From: JBOFEH01 sp051650265
GTDB taxonomy: Bacteria > Bacillota > Clostridia > Lachnospirales > Cellulosilyticaceae
DNA length: 10,300 nt
Assembly: GCA_051650265.1 (NCBI GenBank)
Contig: JBOFIR010000259.1
Coordinates: 1-10,300, forward strand
Direction: 5' to 3'
Position 1 is the stretch's first letter. Every line of letters starts with the position of its first letter. The translations under genes were made by a program, and so were the position numbers. Of the stretch, positions 1 through 6,462 are shown in pieces. Below the pieces are notes generated by a model. It saw nothing but the letters and a program-made list of their open reading frames with translations, was not told where the DNA came from and did not search any database.

Positions 1-1
1 T

Positions 2-835
2 ATTGAATATATCTCCTATTGTCTGACTGAGATTTCAAAAGGTAATTTGCATTATAAGGTAGAAGTGGTTGGGGAAGATGAATTGGCGCAAGTAGCCACA
101 GATATTGCTCATATGGAACGTGAAATTCGTAATCAAATCGAGGCGCAAAAGCAGGCTGAAAAGGTGAAAAATGAACTGATTACCAATGTGGCACATGATC
201 TACGTACGCCGCTCACCTCAATCATTGGCTATATGGGATTGCTACGTGATGCACGCTATACAGATGAAGAAGAACGTGCCAAATATACGGAGATTGCTTA
301 TCAAAAAGCAGAAAAGCTCAAAGGCCTTATAGAGGATCTCTTTGAATATACAAAGCTTCATAATCAAGAGGCAACCTTGAAGATGCAGCCGCTTTCACTG
401 ACGCATCTCATCAACCAGTTGGCAGAGGAACTCATGCCCTTGGGTGAAGAGCGAGGCATTGTTATTCGCACACATATTCAGACAGAACAGACACGTATTA
501 ATGGGGATGTGCAAAAGTTGATGCGTGCTTTTGAAAATCTCATTGGCAATGCGATCAAGTATTCTGTGCCTTGCGAAGAAGTGCATATTTATGTACTTGA
601 GGCGAATGAGCATGTGATCGTGTCTATTCAAAATAAATGTGAGCATATGCCAGAAGATGACCTGAGTAAACTATTTGACCGGTTTTATCGTACAGATGCA
701 TCACGTAATAGTGAGACAGGTGGAAGCGGCCTGGGCCTAGCAATTGCTAAAAATATTGTCATGCTTCATGGTGGGGAAATTTGGGCTGAAGCCAAAGATC
801 AAGTGATTAGTTTTAATATGAAACTAAGAAGATAG
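2..835 (+). CDS. VanS-like sensor histidine kinase, 5' end outside window
   Basis: This is the C-terminal part of a membrane sensor kinase that would autophosphorylate on histidine and pass the phosphate to the regulator encoded 8 bases downstream. The frame is open to the left edge, so the TTG at 47 is not a real start; the sensor and membrane segments lie outside the window. Visible first is the end of a HAMP linker (ISKGNLHYKV...EDELAQVATDI), then a short coiled coil. The H-box AHDLRTPLTSIIGY follows, with phospho-acceptor His at bases 194-196. Next come the N-box ENLIGNAIKYS, the F-box LFDRFYR and the G2 box GGSGLGLAIAKNIV. The G1 position reads IQNKCEHMP instead of DxGxG; VanS-type kinases are also divergent here. 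The overall pattern (TDASRNSETGGSGLGLAIAKN, HGGEIWAE) is VanS-like. No vancomycin-resistance enzymes are nearby, so the stimulus is unknown. Confidence 0.93.
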   Translation: MEYISYCLTEISKGNLHYKVEVVGEDELAQVATDIAHMEREIRNQIEAQKQAEKVKNELITNVAHDLRTPLTSIIGYMGLLRDARYTDEEERAKYTEIAYQKAEKLKGLIEDLFEYTKLHNQEATLKMQPLSLTHLINQLAEELMPLGEERGIVIRTHIQTEQTRINGDVQKLMRAFENLIGNAIKYSVPCEEVHIYVLEANEHVIVSIQNKCEHMPEDDLSKLFDRFYRTDASRNSETGGSGLGLAIAKNIVMLHGGEIWAEAKDQVISFNMKLRR

Positions 836-843
836 GTGAGAAA

Positions 844-1539
844 ATGAGTGATTATAAAATTTTAGTCGTAGACGATGAAAAAGATATTAGGGATTTGGTA
901 GGCATTTATTTGAGGAATGAAGGCTATGAGGTAGATCTAGCAGCTACAGGATTAGAGGCCATTCAAAAGGTAAATGCGCAGCAGTATCATCTGATTGTAT
1001 TAGATGTGATGATGCCAGAGGTGAATGGTGTAGATGCCTGTATGAAAATCCGTGAGCAGCATAATGTACCGATTATCATGCTTTCTGCAAAGACGGAAGA
1101 TATTGATAAGATTATGGGATTATCTGTAGGTGCGGATGATTATTTGGCAAAACCATTTAATCCACTTGAATTGATTGCCAGAGTCAAAGCGCAGCTTAGA
1201 CGCGCCAATCAGCTCAGTGTTTCCACCCAGAAAAATAGTGTACTTGAAGAGGATGAGCTGAGACTAGATCTTGATAGTGGGAAGGTACACAAAAGAGGCA
1301 TAGAGGTAGCGCTCACACCGACAGAATACGGTATTCTTAAACTACTGTGGGTGAATAAAGGCATTACCTTTAAAACAGAAACGATTTACGAACGTGTATG
1401 GGGACAGGAGTATTTTGAAAACAATAATACTGTCATGGTACACGTCAGAAAACTGAGAGAAAAAATAGAAGATAATCCAAGAGAGCCATTGTATATCTTT
1501 ACGGTATGGGGTGTGGGATATAAGTTTGGAATGAGTTAA
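844..1539 (+). CDS. VanR-like OmpR-family response regulator
   Basis: This is a 231-residue DNA-binding response regulator, the usual length for the OmpR/PhoB class. The receiver domain covers about residues 4-120, with the acidic pair D10/D11, phospho-acceptor D54 in LIVLDVMMP, switch residue S81 and conserved K103 in GADDYLAKPF. The winged-helix output domain covers about 135-230 (LTPTEYGILKLL, recognition region VMVHVRKLREKIE, and a C-terminal GVGYKF wing). The stretch NPLELIARVKAQLRR strongly resembles VanR. The start has a good ribosome site, AGGTGAG at 834-840, overlapping the kinase stop, so the two genes are translationally close and surely one operon. The order is kinase then regulator, the reverse of vanRS. 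Transcription ends at the palindromic terminator just downstream. Its target genes cannot be read from the sequence. Confidence 0.97.
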   Translation: MSDYKILVVDDEKDIRDLVGIYLRNEGYEVDLAATGLEAIQKVNAQQYHLIVLDVMMPEVNGVDACMKIREQHNVPIIMLSAKTEDIDKIMGLSVGADDYLAKPFNPLELIARVKAQLRRANQLSVSTQKNSVLEEDELRLDLDSGKVHKRGIEVALTPTEYGILKLLWVNKGITFKTETIYERVWGQEYFENNNTVMVHVRKLREKIEDNPREPLYIFTVWGVGYKFGMS

Positions 1540-1547
1540 TCCATATG

Positions 1548-1580
1548 AAAAAAGCTATAGGCATGCCTATAGCTTTTTTT
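1548..1580. terminator. Bidirectional intrinsic terminator, perfect palindrome
   Basis: Bases 1548-1579 form a perfect 32-base palindrome: six A, GCTATAGG, a CATG centre, CCTATAGC, six T. The hairpin has an 8-bp mixed core extended by A-T pairs. It has a T-run on both strands, so it can stop transcription from the regulator (plus strand) and from the convergent small zinc-ribbon gene (minus strand, stop codon at 1586-1588). Confidence 0.9.
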
Positions 1581-1585
1581 CTATT

Positions 1586-1723
1586 TTAGTTACCACAATG
1601 TTTACATACCTTAACTTTGTCCTTGAGCCAGAGGAGTTTGACACCTGTACGATTGCAAATTGGACAGGTACCTCTCCAACCTTTTTCTTTTTTGATCCAG
1701 TGACCACGTTTGTTCTTTGCCAT
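1586..1723 (-). CDS. Small basic four-cysteine zinc-ribbon protein (45 aa)
   Basis: This is a 45-codon minus-strand gene. It begins MAKNKRGHWIKKEKGWRG and contains two CxxC knuckles, C20-P-I-C23 and C40-K-H-C43, separated by 16 residues, the spacing of a zinc ribbon. It ends CGN followed by TAA. It is rich in Lys and Arg, especially in the first 15 residues, which suggests nucleic-acid or ribosome contact; that is inference. Support for a real gene is strong for its size: a near-perfect ribosome site (AAGGGGGAT, plus-strand 1731-1739) lies 7 bases before the ATG, a plausible promoter is upstream, and the shared terminator sits right after the stop. I do not recognise a named family. Short Clostridia proteins starting with a similar basic KRGH motif and carrying CxxC pairs exist, but I cannot assign a function. 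Confidence 0.8.
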   Translation of the reverse strand: MAKNKRGHWIKKEKGWRGTCPICNRTGVKLLWLKDKVKVCKHCGN

Positions 1724-1766
1724 TTGATTAATCCCCCTTGAATTAGATTCTTTAGAATGAATTTCT

Positions 1767-1795
1767 AATATACTAATATATATTCAGCTAGTCCA
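1767..1795 (-). promoter_or_regulatory. Candidate promoter of the small zinc-ribbon gene
   Basis: Read on the minus strand, TGGACT (plus 1790-1795) and TATATT (plus 1767-1772) are separated by 17 bases and match the sigma-A consensus 4/6 and 5/6. The start of transcription would fall near 1760, about 37 bases before the ATG. The region is AT-rich, so a chance match is possible. Confidence 0.4.
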
Positions 1796-1822
1796 TTGGG
1801 ATATGACAAAAATAAGAAATAA

Positions 1823-1851
1823 TTTTCAGACATGTAAAGTTAGTATATAAT
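1823..1851 (+). promoter_or_regulatory. Sigma-A promoter of the MATE gene
   Basis: TTTTCA at 1823-1828 and a perfect TATAAT at 1846-1851 are spaced by exactly 17 bases. Transcription would start near 1858, giving a leader of 20-35 bases before the MATE start. The promoter is divergent from that of the small zinc-ribbon gene. Confidence 0.6.
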
Positions 1852-1880
1852 GAAACGGATTATGATTATAGACAGAAAGT

Positions 1881-3236
1881 GTGGACAAACGTATGAAAAA
1901 AACACAGATGATTGATGCCAAAACATCTTTATTCTTATTGACGTGGCCAATATTTGTAGAACTGCTCTTGCAGATGCTTGTAGGAAATGTCGATCAATTT
2001 ATGATCAGCCGCTATTCAGACCAGGCGGTAGCGGCTATTGGTAATGTGAATCAGATCATGAATCTCTTGCTTATTACCTTCAATATCTTATCTATGGCAA
2101 CAACTATTGTTGTCGCCCAATATCTAGGGGCAAAAAACTATAAAAAGATATCTGAGATCTATTCAGTATCTATTATTTGTAATCTAGTGATTGGTGTAAT
2201 CATTAGTGCAGCACTCTTTTTCTTAAGCGATTGGATGTTTGCGCTGATGAGGTTACCGCAAGAGCTTTATAAAGATGCAAAAACCTATATTAATATTGTA
2301 GGTGGTTTTACATTCTTGCAGGCAGTATATATGTCGTATACGGCAATTTTTAGAAGTAATGGATTGATGAAACAGTCAATGTATATCTCTATTGCAATCA
2401 ACTTAATTAATATTATAGGGAATACAATTTTCTTAGGTGGGTTATTTGGGGTGCCTGAGCTTGGAATTGCAGGGGTAGCGATCTCGAGTGTTGTCAGCCG
2501 CTTTGTAGGGCTTGTGATCTTGATCTATCTATTCAACCGCACGATAGAGGCTAAGATTTCACTGAGCTATCTCAGACCTTTCCCTGTAGATACGCTTAAG
2601 TCGCTTCTTAAGATTGGATTGCCGGGAGCCGGAGAAAGTATTTCTTATAATGCATCACAGATGGTGATCATGATGTGTGTCAATATGATGGGAACTGTAG
2701 CAGTAACGGCTAAAGTTTATGCGGGGATGTTGGCGTGGGGATCCTTTCTCTATGGATCAGCCGTATCAAGTGCCAACCAAATTATTATCGGACATATGGT
2801 GGGGGCAGGTGACTATGAAGGTGCTCAGCAAAGGACGTTAAAGAGCCTCTGGCCAGCGATGATAATTACACTGACTATGTCTATCTGTTTGTACCTGTTT
2901 AGCGATGTAGCCTTTGGGATCTTTACGGATAATGCCGAGGTCATTGCACTTGGAAAGACCATTATGCTCATAGAAATTTTCTTAGAATTAGGAAGATGTA
3001 GCAATATGGTAGTGATTAGATCGATGCAGGCAGCAGGGGATATTCAGTTTCCTGTTATTGTAGGCATTCTTTCTATGTGGGGGATTGCAACGGCTCTTGC
3101 GTATCTGCTAGGCATTCATATGGCATGGGGAATTGCAGGGGTATGGATTGCGATGGCCCTTGATGAATGTGTGAGAGGTTTAGCGATGTATATCAGATGG
3201 AAAAGAGGGACTTGGAGAAACAAAAGTATTGTTTAG
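1881..3236 (+). CDS. MATE-family efflux transporter
   Basis: This is an integral membrane antiporter that would export drugs or other organic cations in exchange for Na+ or H+. The 451 residues are almost wholly hydrophobic helices separated by short loops, consistent with the 12-helix, two-lobed MATE fold and its usual length of about 450. Family signatures are near the N-terminus: LLTWPIFVELLLQMLVGNVDQFMISRYSDQAVAAIGN, followed by ATTIVVAQYLGAKN. The second lobe repeats the pattern (LLKIGLPGAGESISYNASQM, then NQIIIGHMVGAGDY). The longest frame starts with GTG at 1881. An ATG four codons later (1893, MKKTQMIDAKT) is an equally good candidate, because neither start has a strong ribosome site (only GTGGA at 1881-1885 before the ATG). 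It is a single-gene unit with its own promoter and terminator. The substrate cannot be inferred. Confidence 0.95.
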   Translation: MDKRMKKTQMIDAKTSLFLLTWPIFVELLLQMLVGNVDQFMISRYSDQAVAAIGNVNQIMNLLLITFNILSMATTIVVAQYLGAKNYKKISEIYSVSIICNLVIGVIISAALFFLSDWMFALMRLPQELYKDAKTYINIVGGFTFLQAVYMSYTAIFRSNGLMKQSMYISIAINLINIIGNTIFLGGLFGVPELGIAGVAISSVVSRFVGLVILIYLFNRTIEAKISLSYLRPFPVDTLKSLLKIGLPGAGESISYNASQMVIMMCVNMMGTVAVTAKVYAGMLAWGSFLYGSAVSSANQIIIGHMVGAGDYEGAQQRTLKSLWPAMIITLTMSICLYLFSDVAFGIFTDNAEVIALGKTIMLIEIFLELGRCSNMVVIRSMQAAGDIQFPVIVGILSMWGIATALAYLLGIHMAWGIAGVWIAMALDECVRGLAMYIRWKRGTWRNKSIV

Positions 3237-3313
3237 AAATAGCCCTTAGGGTAGAGTGCAGTTTGAATGTCATCAACTTGAACTTGATACATATGTATTG
3301 ATTGAAAAGCAAT

Positions 3314-3348
3314 AAAGAAGCACCTTCCATCTAGAAGGTGCTTCTTTT
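3314..3348. terminator. Bidirectional intrinsic terminator
   Basis: A 14-bp perfect stem, AAAGAAGCACCTTC (3314-3327) with GAAGGTGCTTCTTT (3334-3347), encloses a CATCTA loop and is followed by T-rich sequence. The A-rich left flank gives a short U-run on the minus strand too. It lies between the convergent MATE gene and the binding-protein gene and probably serves both. Confidence 0.88.
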
Positions 3349-3390
3349 ATGTGTATAGACAATAGAGTTTTGTAATGAACAAAGTAATAA

Positions 3391-4968
3391 TTAGTTGCTT
3401 AAGTATCTTTGGTAAGCTGAGTTGTAAATTTCCATATATCTTTCTAATCCCATTTTGTTAAGTGTAGAAATATATGTGTTCCATTCTGCTTCGACATCCG
3501 CTTGACCAGTAGTCCATCTTGCTTTATTTTCGTTAACGTAGTTTTGAAGATCTGTTTGAAGCGTAGAAAGTTCTTTTGATTCTTCAGCAGTTAAAGTCAT
3601 GTTTGGAATAGCTGGTGCTAAGAATGGTGCGTACATTTTTGTTCTTTCTAAAGCAGCAATACCATCTGGAGTTAAGATGATGTCATTTTCAACCATCTCA
3701 GGAGTTTCCATAGTTGGTACATATGCAGATGGACAGTCAGGTGTTCTGTTTGGATCTGATGGTAAGATCTCCCATTGATCGCCGCGTTGAACAAGTGAAT
3801 TACCATATCTTAATTTAAGTGAATTTTCTTTTTCGTAGAATGTATCAATGTAACGCATTGCAACTTCTGGGTTTTTACAAGAAGCTGAGATGATTGCTCT
3901 GTTTTTATCAATACTGTAGTCGAATTGAGCCCAGATTTGATCCCCGTTTGGTCCTTTAAGTGGTTCAATAGCAATCCACTCAGTACCTTCAACAGCTGAA
4001 GGACCATTTGTTAAGTAAGCACCTAGATAGTTAGAAGCTCTTTTTGCCATATACATATTATGGTCTTGAGTGAAAAGTTCGCTATCAAGAAGACCTTCTT
4101 TGTAAAGTTTTCCCGTCCATTGAATATAGTCTTTGTAACCCTCTTGAACAGGCGTATAGATGAGCTCGTCATCACCTACCATCATGCTACCTGTTAAAGT
4201 AACAACACCGAATGCACCACTAAATCCTGTATCACCATTCCATACATCATATGGAGGTACTGGTTCGTAGCTCATTGGGATCTCATCAGCTTTTCCGTTG
4301 CCGTTTGGATCGCCAGTTTTAAATGCTTTTAATACTTCGTAGAACTCATCTGTTGTTGTTGGAATCTCTAAACCAAGAGTGTCTAACCAAGTTTTATTGA
4401 TACAAAGTTGAGTTGTTGATTGACCAGGTTGTGCATTGACTGCAGGAAGAGAATAAATATTGCCATCTGGCATTGTAATAGCTCTTTTGATGTCAGGTCT
4501 TGAATCTAATACTGCTTTAAGGTTTGGTGCATAATTATCAATTAAGTCATTTAAAGGCATAAATAAGCCCATGTCAGCGTATTTAGTGATCATTGTGCTG
4601 CTTAGTCCAGAGAAGAACATATCAGGTAACTTGTTTGAAGCAAGTACAAGGTTAAGTTTTTCTGCTGCACCATCACCACTTACTGTTTCAAAGTCTACAT
4701 TAACATTAGTTTTCTCAGCTAATTCAGCAAAGATTGGGTAGCTGTCCCACTCGCCTCTACCTGCTTCGCCGTATGCGAATGCTGTTAAGTTGATTGGCTC
4801 TTCTACAAGTGGATAACCGTCAAGGTTAACGTCTACAGTAGCTTCTTTTTGTGCATCTGTGCCGTTGTTATTATTAGTATTACCTTTGTCGCTTGAACAT
4901 CCTACTAAAGATGTCATTGCAATTGCTGTTGCAGTTGCAAGTGTGAGAACTTTTTTAAATTTTGTCAT
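3391..4968 (-). CDS. Sugar-ABC-type extracellular substrate-binding lipoprotein (LplA/YtcQ-like)
   Basis: This 525-residue lipoprotein should be anchored outside the membrane and capture a carbohydrate, probably an oligosaccharide, for an ABC importer. A lipoprotein signal is clear: MTKFKKVLTLATATAIAMTS then LVGC, with the lipidated Cys at 24. A Ser/Asn/Gly-rich tether (SSDKGNTNNNNG) follows. The mature part has family 1 binding-protein features: GDGAAEKLNLVLASNKLPDMFF, the MPLNDLIDNYAPNL segment, and the acidic GDPNGNGKADEIP loop near residues 219-231, which resembles an EF-hand-like calcium site and is typical of the LplA/YtcQ/LipO group. The ribosome site AGAGGGGA (plus 4976-4983) sits 7 bases before the ATG. 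Normally such genes are followed by two permease genes; here the next gene downstream on this strand is absent and the MATE gene converges. It must work with permeases encoded elsewhere, or act as a sensor ligand-binder. Confidence 0.95.
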   Translation of the reverse strand: MTKFKKVLTLATATAIAMTSLVGCSSDKGNTNNNNGTDAQKEATVDVNLDGYPLVEEPINLTAFAYGEAGRGEWDSYPIFAELAEKTNVNVDFETVSGDGAAEKLNLVLASNKLPDMFFSGLSSTMITKYADMGLFMPLNDLIDNYAPNLKAVLDSRPDIKRAITMPDGNIYSLPAVNAQPGQSTTQLCINKTWLDTLGLEIPTTTDEFYEVLKAFKTGDPNGNGKADEIPMSYEPVPPYDVWNGDTGFSGAFGVVTLTGSMMVGDDELIYTPVQEGYKDYIQWTGKLYKEGLLDSELFTQDHNMYMAKRASNYLGAYLTNGPSAVEGTEWIAIEPLKGPNGDQIWAQFDYSIDKNRAIISASCKNPEVAMRYIDTFYEKENSLKLRYGNSLVQRGDQWEILPSDPNRTPDCPSAYVPTMETPEMVENDIILTPDGIAALERTKMYAPFLAPAIPNMTLTAEESKELSTLQTDLQNYVNENKARWTTGQADVEAEWNTYISTLNKMGLERYMEIYNSAYQRYLSN

Positions 4969-5058
4969 GATATAATCCCCTCTCAGTTTTTAAAAAATTA
5001 ACATTTTTTATTTTTAAATTTAATTTAATAAAAATTAATACTTAATTAACTTATATTT

Positions 5059-5087
5059 ATCTTATCAAACTATTAATTAAAAATCAA
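5059..5087 (-). promoter_or_regulatory. Candidate promoter of the binding lipoprotein gene
   Basis: On the minus strand, TTGATT (plus 5082-5087) and TAAGAT (plus 5059-5064) are 17 bases apart, and the -10 is preceded by TGA, giving an extended -10 (TGnTAAGAT). Transcription would start near 5052, leaving a leader of about 84 bases that is almost all A and T before the ribosome site. Confidence 0.5.
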
Positions 5088-5260
5088 CAAAAAAACAAAA
5101 GGTAACACTAAAAAAATGTGTAATATGTTTAAAAGCTTAGTAAATACAAAGCAAAATAGTGTATAAAATACTAAAATAAATTTAAGCAAACAATAAAATA
5201 AGTAACACATTGTTTAATTAAAGTAATTTTGTTAAGTAAAAATTAAACTTATTAAAAAAA

Positions 5261-5283
5261 ATTAAGCTAAAAGTTAGCTTAAT
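5261..5283. repeat. Perfect 10-bp inverted repeat; operator or minus-strand terminator-like
   Basis: ATTAAGCTAA (5261-5270) and TTAGCTTAAT (5274-5283) flank a 3-base AAG centre. Read on the minus strand, the hairpin is followed by seven T (plus 5254-5260), which looks like an intrinsic terminator. However, no minus-strand gene lies upstream of it. It could block antisense transcription coming from the peptidase side, or be a binding site for a regulator of either divergent gene. Confidence 0.55.
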
Positions 5284-5314
5284 AATAAAAAATTACATAA
5301 TATTCCAAAATGTA

Positions 5315-5343
5315 TTTACAAAAAATGGTAACTATCTTACTAT
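5315..5343 (+). promoter_or_regulatory. Candidate promoter of the C39-like peptidase gene
   Basis: TTTACA at 5315-5320 (5/6 match) and TACTAT at 5338-5343 (4/6) are separated by 17 bases. Transcription would start near 5350, giving a leader of about 57 bases. An alternative -10, TATAAA at 5341, would need a 20-base spacer. Confidence 0.45.
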
Positions 5344-5390
5344 AAAAGAGAATGATCTGACAATGGATATGTGTAAAAAGATGAAAGGCA

Positions 5391-5397
5391 AGAGGGG
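5391..5397 (+). promoter_or_regulatory. Ribosome binding site that places the peptidase start at 5407
   Basis: AGAGGGG ends directly against the ATG at 5398, too close for that codon to be used, but lies 9 bases before the ATG at 5407. The same AGAGGGGA form precedes the divergent lipoprotein gene with a 7-base gap. Confidence 0.7.
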
Positions 5398-5406
5398 ATG
5401 CATGGA

Positions 5407-6381
5407 ATGAAAAAGAAAATACTTATGGGAATGATGAGTATGGTGTTATTGTGTCAGTGCATGGTTGTATCTGGGCAGGGGAAAGTAGTGATGATTGAGG
5501 GAGTGCCAATCATGAATCAACATCCCAATATGCCTACAGGATGTGAGGCGACGGCCTTGGCAATGCTTTTGCGATATTATGGGGTCGCAATTAGTAAGGA
5601 GCAGATTGGTAAAGATATGCCTAAAGGTAATTTCTATACACAAAATGGAAAGACCTATGGACCACATCCGAATGAAGCTTTTTTAGGAAGTCCTTTTAGT
5701 ACGGGTGGATATGGTGTCTATGCACCAGTGATTTGCAAACTCGCAGAGGGATATTTACCAGGGCGTGTAGAGGACTTGACTGGTAAAGCATTTGAGGAGT
5801 TATTGAAGTGTATCGATGAATCAAGGCCTGTAATGATTTGGGCGACGATCAATATGGTGCCCATGAAGTTAACACGGAGTTGGTACACAAGTGATGGTTC
5901 GCTTTTCACTTGGAAAGGCAATGAACATGCATTGGTCATGGTGGGGTATGATGATAGCTATGTGTATATGAATGATCCTTATACAGGCAAAAGAGAGAAG
6001 TATGATAGAAAAAAAGTTGAAAATAGATGGGCAAGCATGGGTAAGCAAGCACTTGCAATTAAGCCAGCGTATACCTATAAGGATGCTGTGATCAACGAAT
6101 CACCTTATCCAAGTCTCCTTCTTGTAGAGGAAGAGGGCGTATGGATTCCTGCGAGGATGTTGCCGACAGTTACACAGGACATTGAAGTAAAATATGAAGG
6201 GGGAACGGGGACGGTAACAGTAACACGCGATGGACAGCCGCATGAGATGCCACTTGCAAATGAAAGTAACTATTATAAGCTCTGGCAAGACACTACTTAT
6301 ATTCAATTAAATTGGGCAAAGAAGTATTTGGGGATCCATACTTTAGAACAAGATCAAAAGATAGTGATTACAGGAGAATAG
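5407..6381 (+). CDS. Secreted C39-like cysteine peptidase
   Basis: This 324-residue exported protein carries a peptidase C39-like (papain-fold) domain. The N-terminus is a signal peptide (MKKKILMGMMSMVLL, then a short hydrophobic run ending near VVSGQG); the Cys pair CQC does not make a proper lipobox. The domain spans about residues 30-218: catalytic Cys46 in HPNMPTGCEATALAMLL, His174 in GNEHALVMVGYDD, and Asp190 in YMNDPYTGKRE, in the order and spacing expected for Peptidase_C39_2. The last 90 residues (from SLLLVEEEGVWIPARM) are beta-rich and resemble a degenerate copper-amine-oxidase-N-like or other cell-surface add-on module; that call is tentative. The longest frame begins at 5398, but the ribosome site favours 5407. 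The C39-like fold does not mean bacteriocin export: no ABC transporter or leader peptide gene is beside it. The substrate is unknown. No hairpin terminator is obvious downstream. Confidence 0.88.
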   Translation: MKKKILMGMMSMVLLCQCMVVSGQGKVVMIEGVPIMNQHPNMPTGCEATALAMLLRYYGVAISKEQIGKDMPKGNFYTQNGKTYGPHPNEAFLGSPFSTGGYGVYAPVICKLAEGYLPGRVEDLTGKAFEELLKCIDESRPVMIWATINMVPMKLTRSWYTSDGSLFTWKGNEHALVMVGYDDSYVYMNDPYTGKREKYDRKKVENRWASMGKQALAIKPAYTYKDAVINESPYPSLLLVEEEGVWIPARMLPTVTQDIEVKYEGGTGTVTVTRDGQPHEMPLANESNYYKLWQDTTYIQLNWAKKYLGIHTLEQDQKIVITGE

Positions 6382-6404
6382 ATCAAAAATAGCAGGATTA
6401 AATA

Positions 6405-6433
6405 TAGACAAAATACTTTATTTATCTGATAAT
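6405..6433 (+). promoter_or_regulatory. Sigma-A promoter of the lipid kinase gene
   Basis: TAGACA at 6405-6410 and GATAAT at 6428-6433, each 5/6 to consensus, are separated by 17 bases. Transcription would start near 6440, about 23 bases before the ATG at 6463. Confidence 0.6.
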
Positions 6434-6462
6434 AAGCTTATAGGCCAAGATAGGGGGCGGAT

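Larger units (their letters stand above)
4981..5340. other. Extremely AT-rich divergent intergenic region
   Basis: By hand count this 360-base stretch holds 54 G or C, about 15%, far below the flanking genes. It contains no credible reading frame on either strand. It holds the leader and promoter of the binding lipoprotein (minus strand), the promoter elements of the C39-like peptidase at its right end, and a perfect 10-bp inverted repeat at 5261-5283. A-tracts and T-tracts are frequent, as in upstream promoter elements or curved DNA. Two copies of GTAACAC occur, at 5102-5108 and 5202-5208, about 100 bases apart, with no clear role. Confidence 0.8.

Noticed and set aside
395..646. Minus-strand reading frame of 83 codons inside the kinase gene; similar shadows at 3810-4007, 5446-5667, 5718-5939, 6100-6306 and 8783-9025
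   Set aside because: All lie opposite or in another frame of well-supported genes, lack ribosome sites and show no recognisable protein features.
3288..3299. 12-base palindrome ATACATATGTAT after the MATE gene
   Set aside because: Short and A/T-dominated, with no nearby promoter to control; likely chance.
5407..6381. Bacteriocin-processing (C39 exporter) system
   Set aside because: The protein is a secreted stand-alone C39-like domain without ABC transporter segments, and no leader peptide with a double-glycine site is found nearby.
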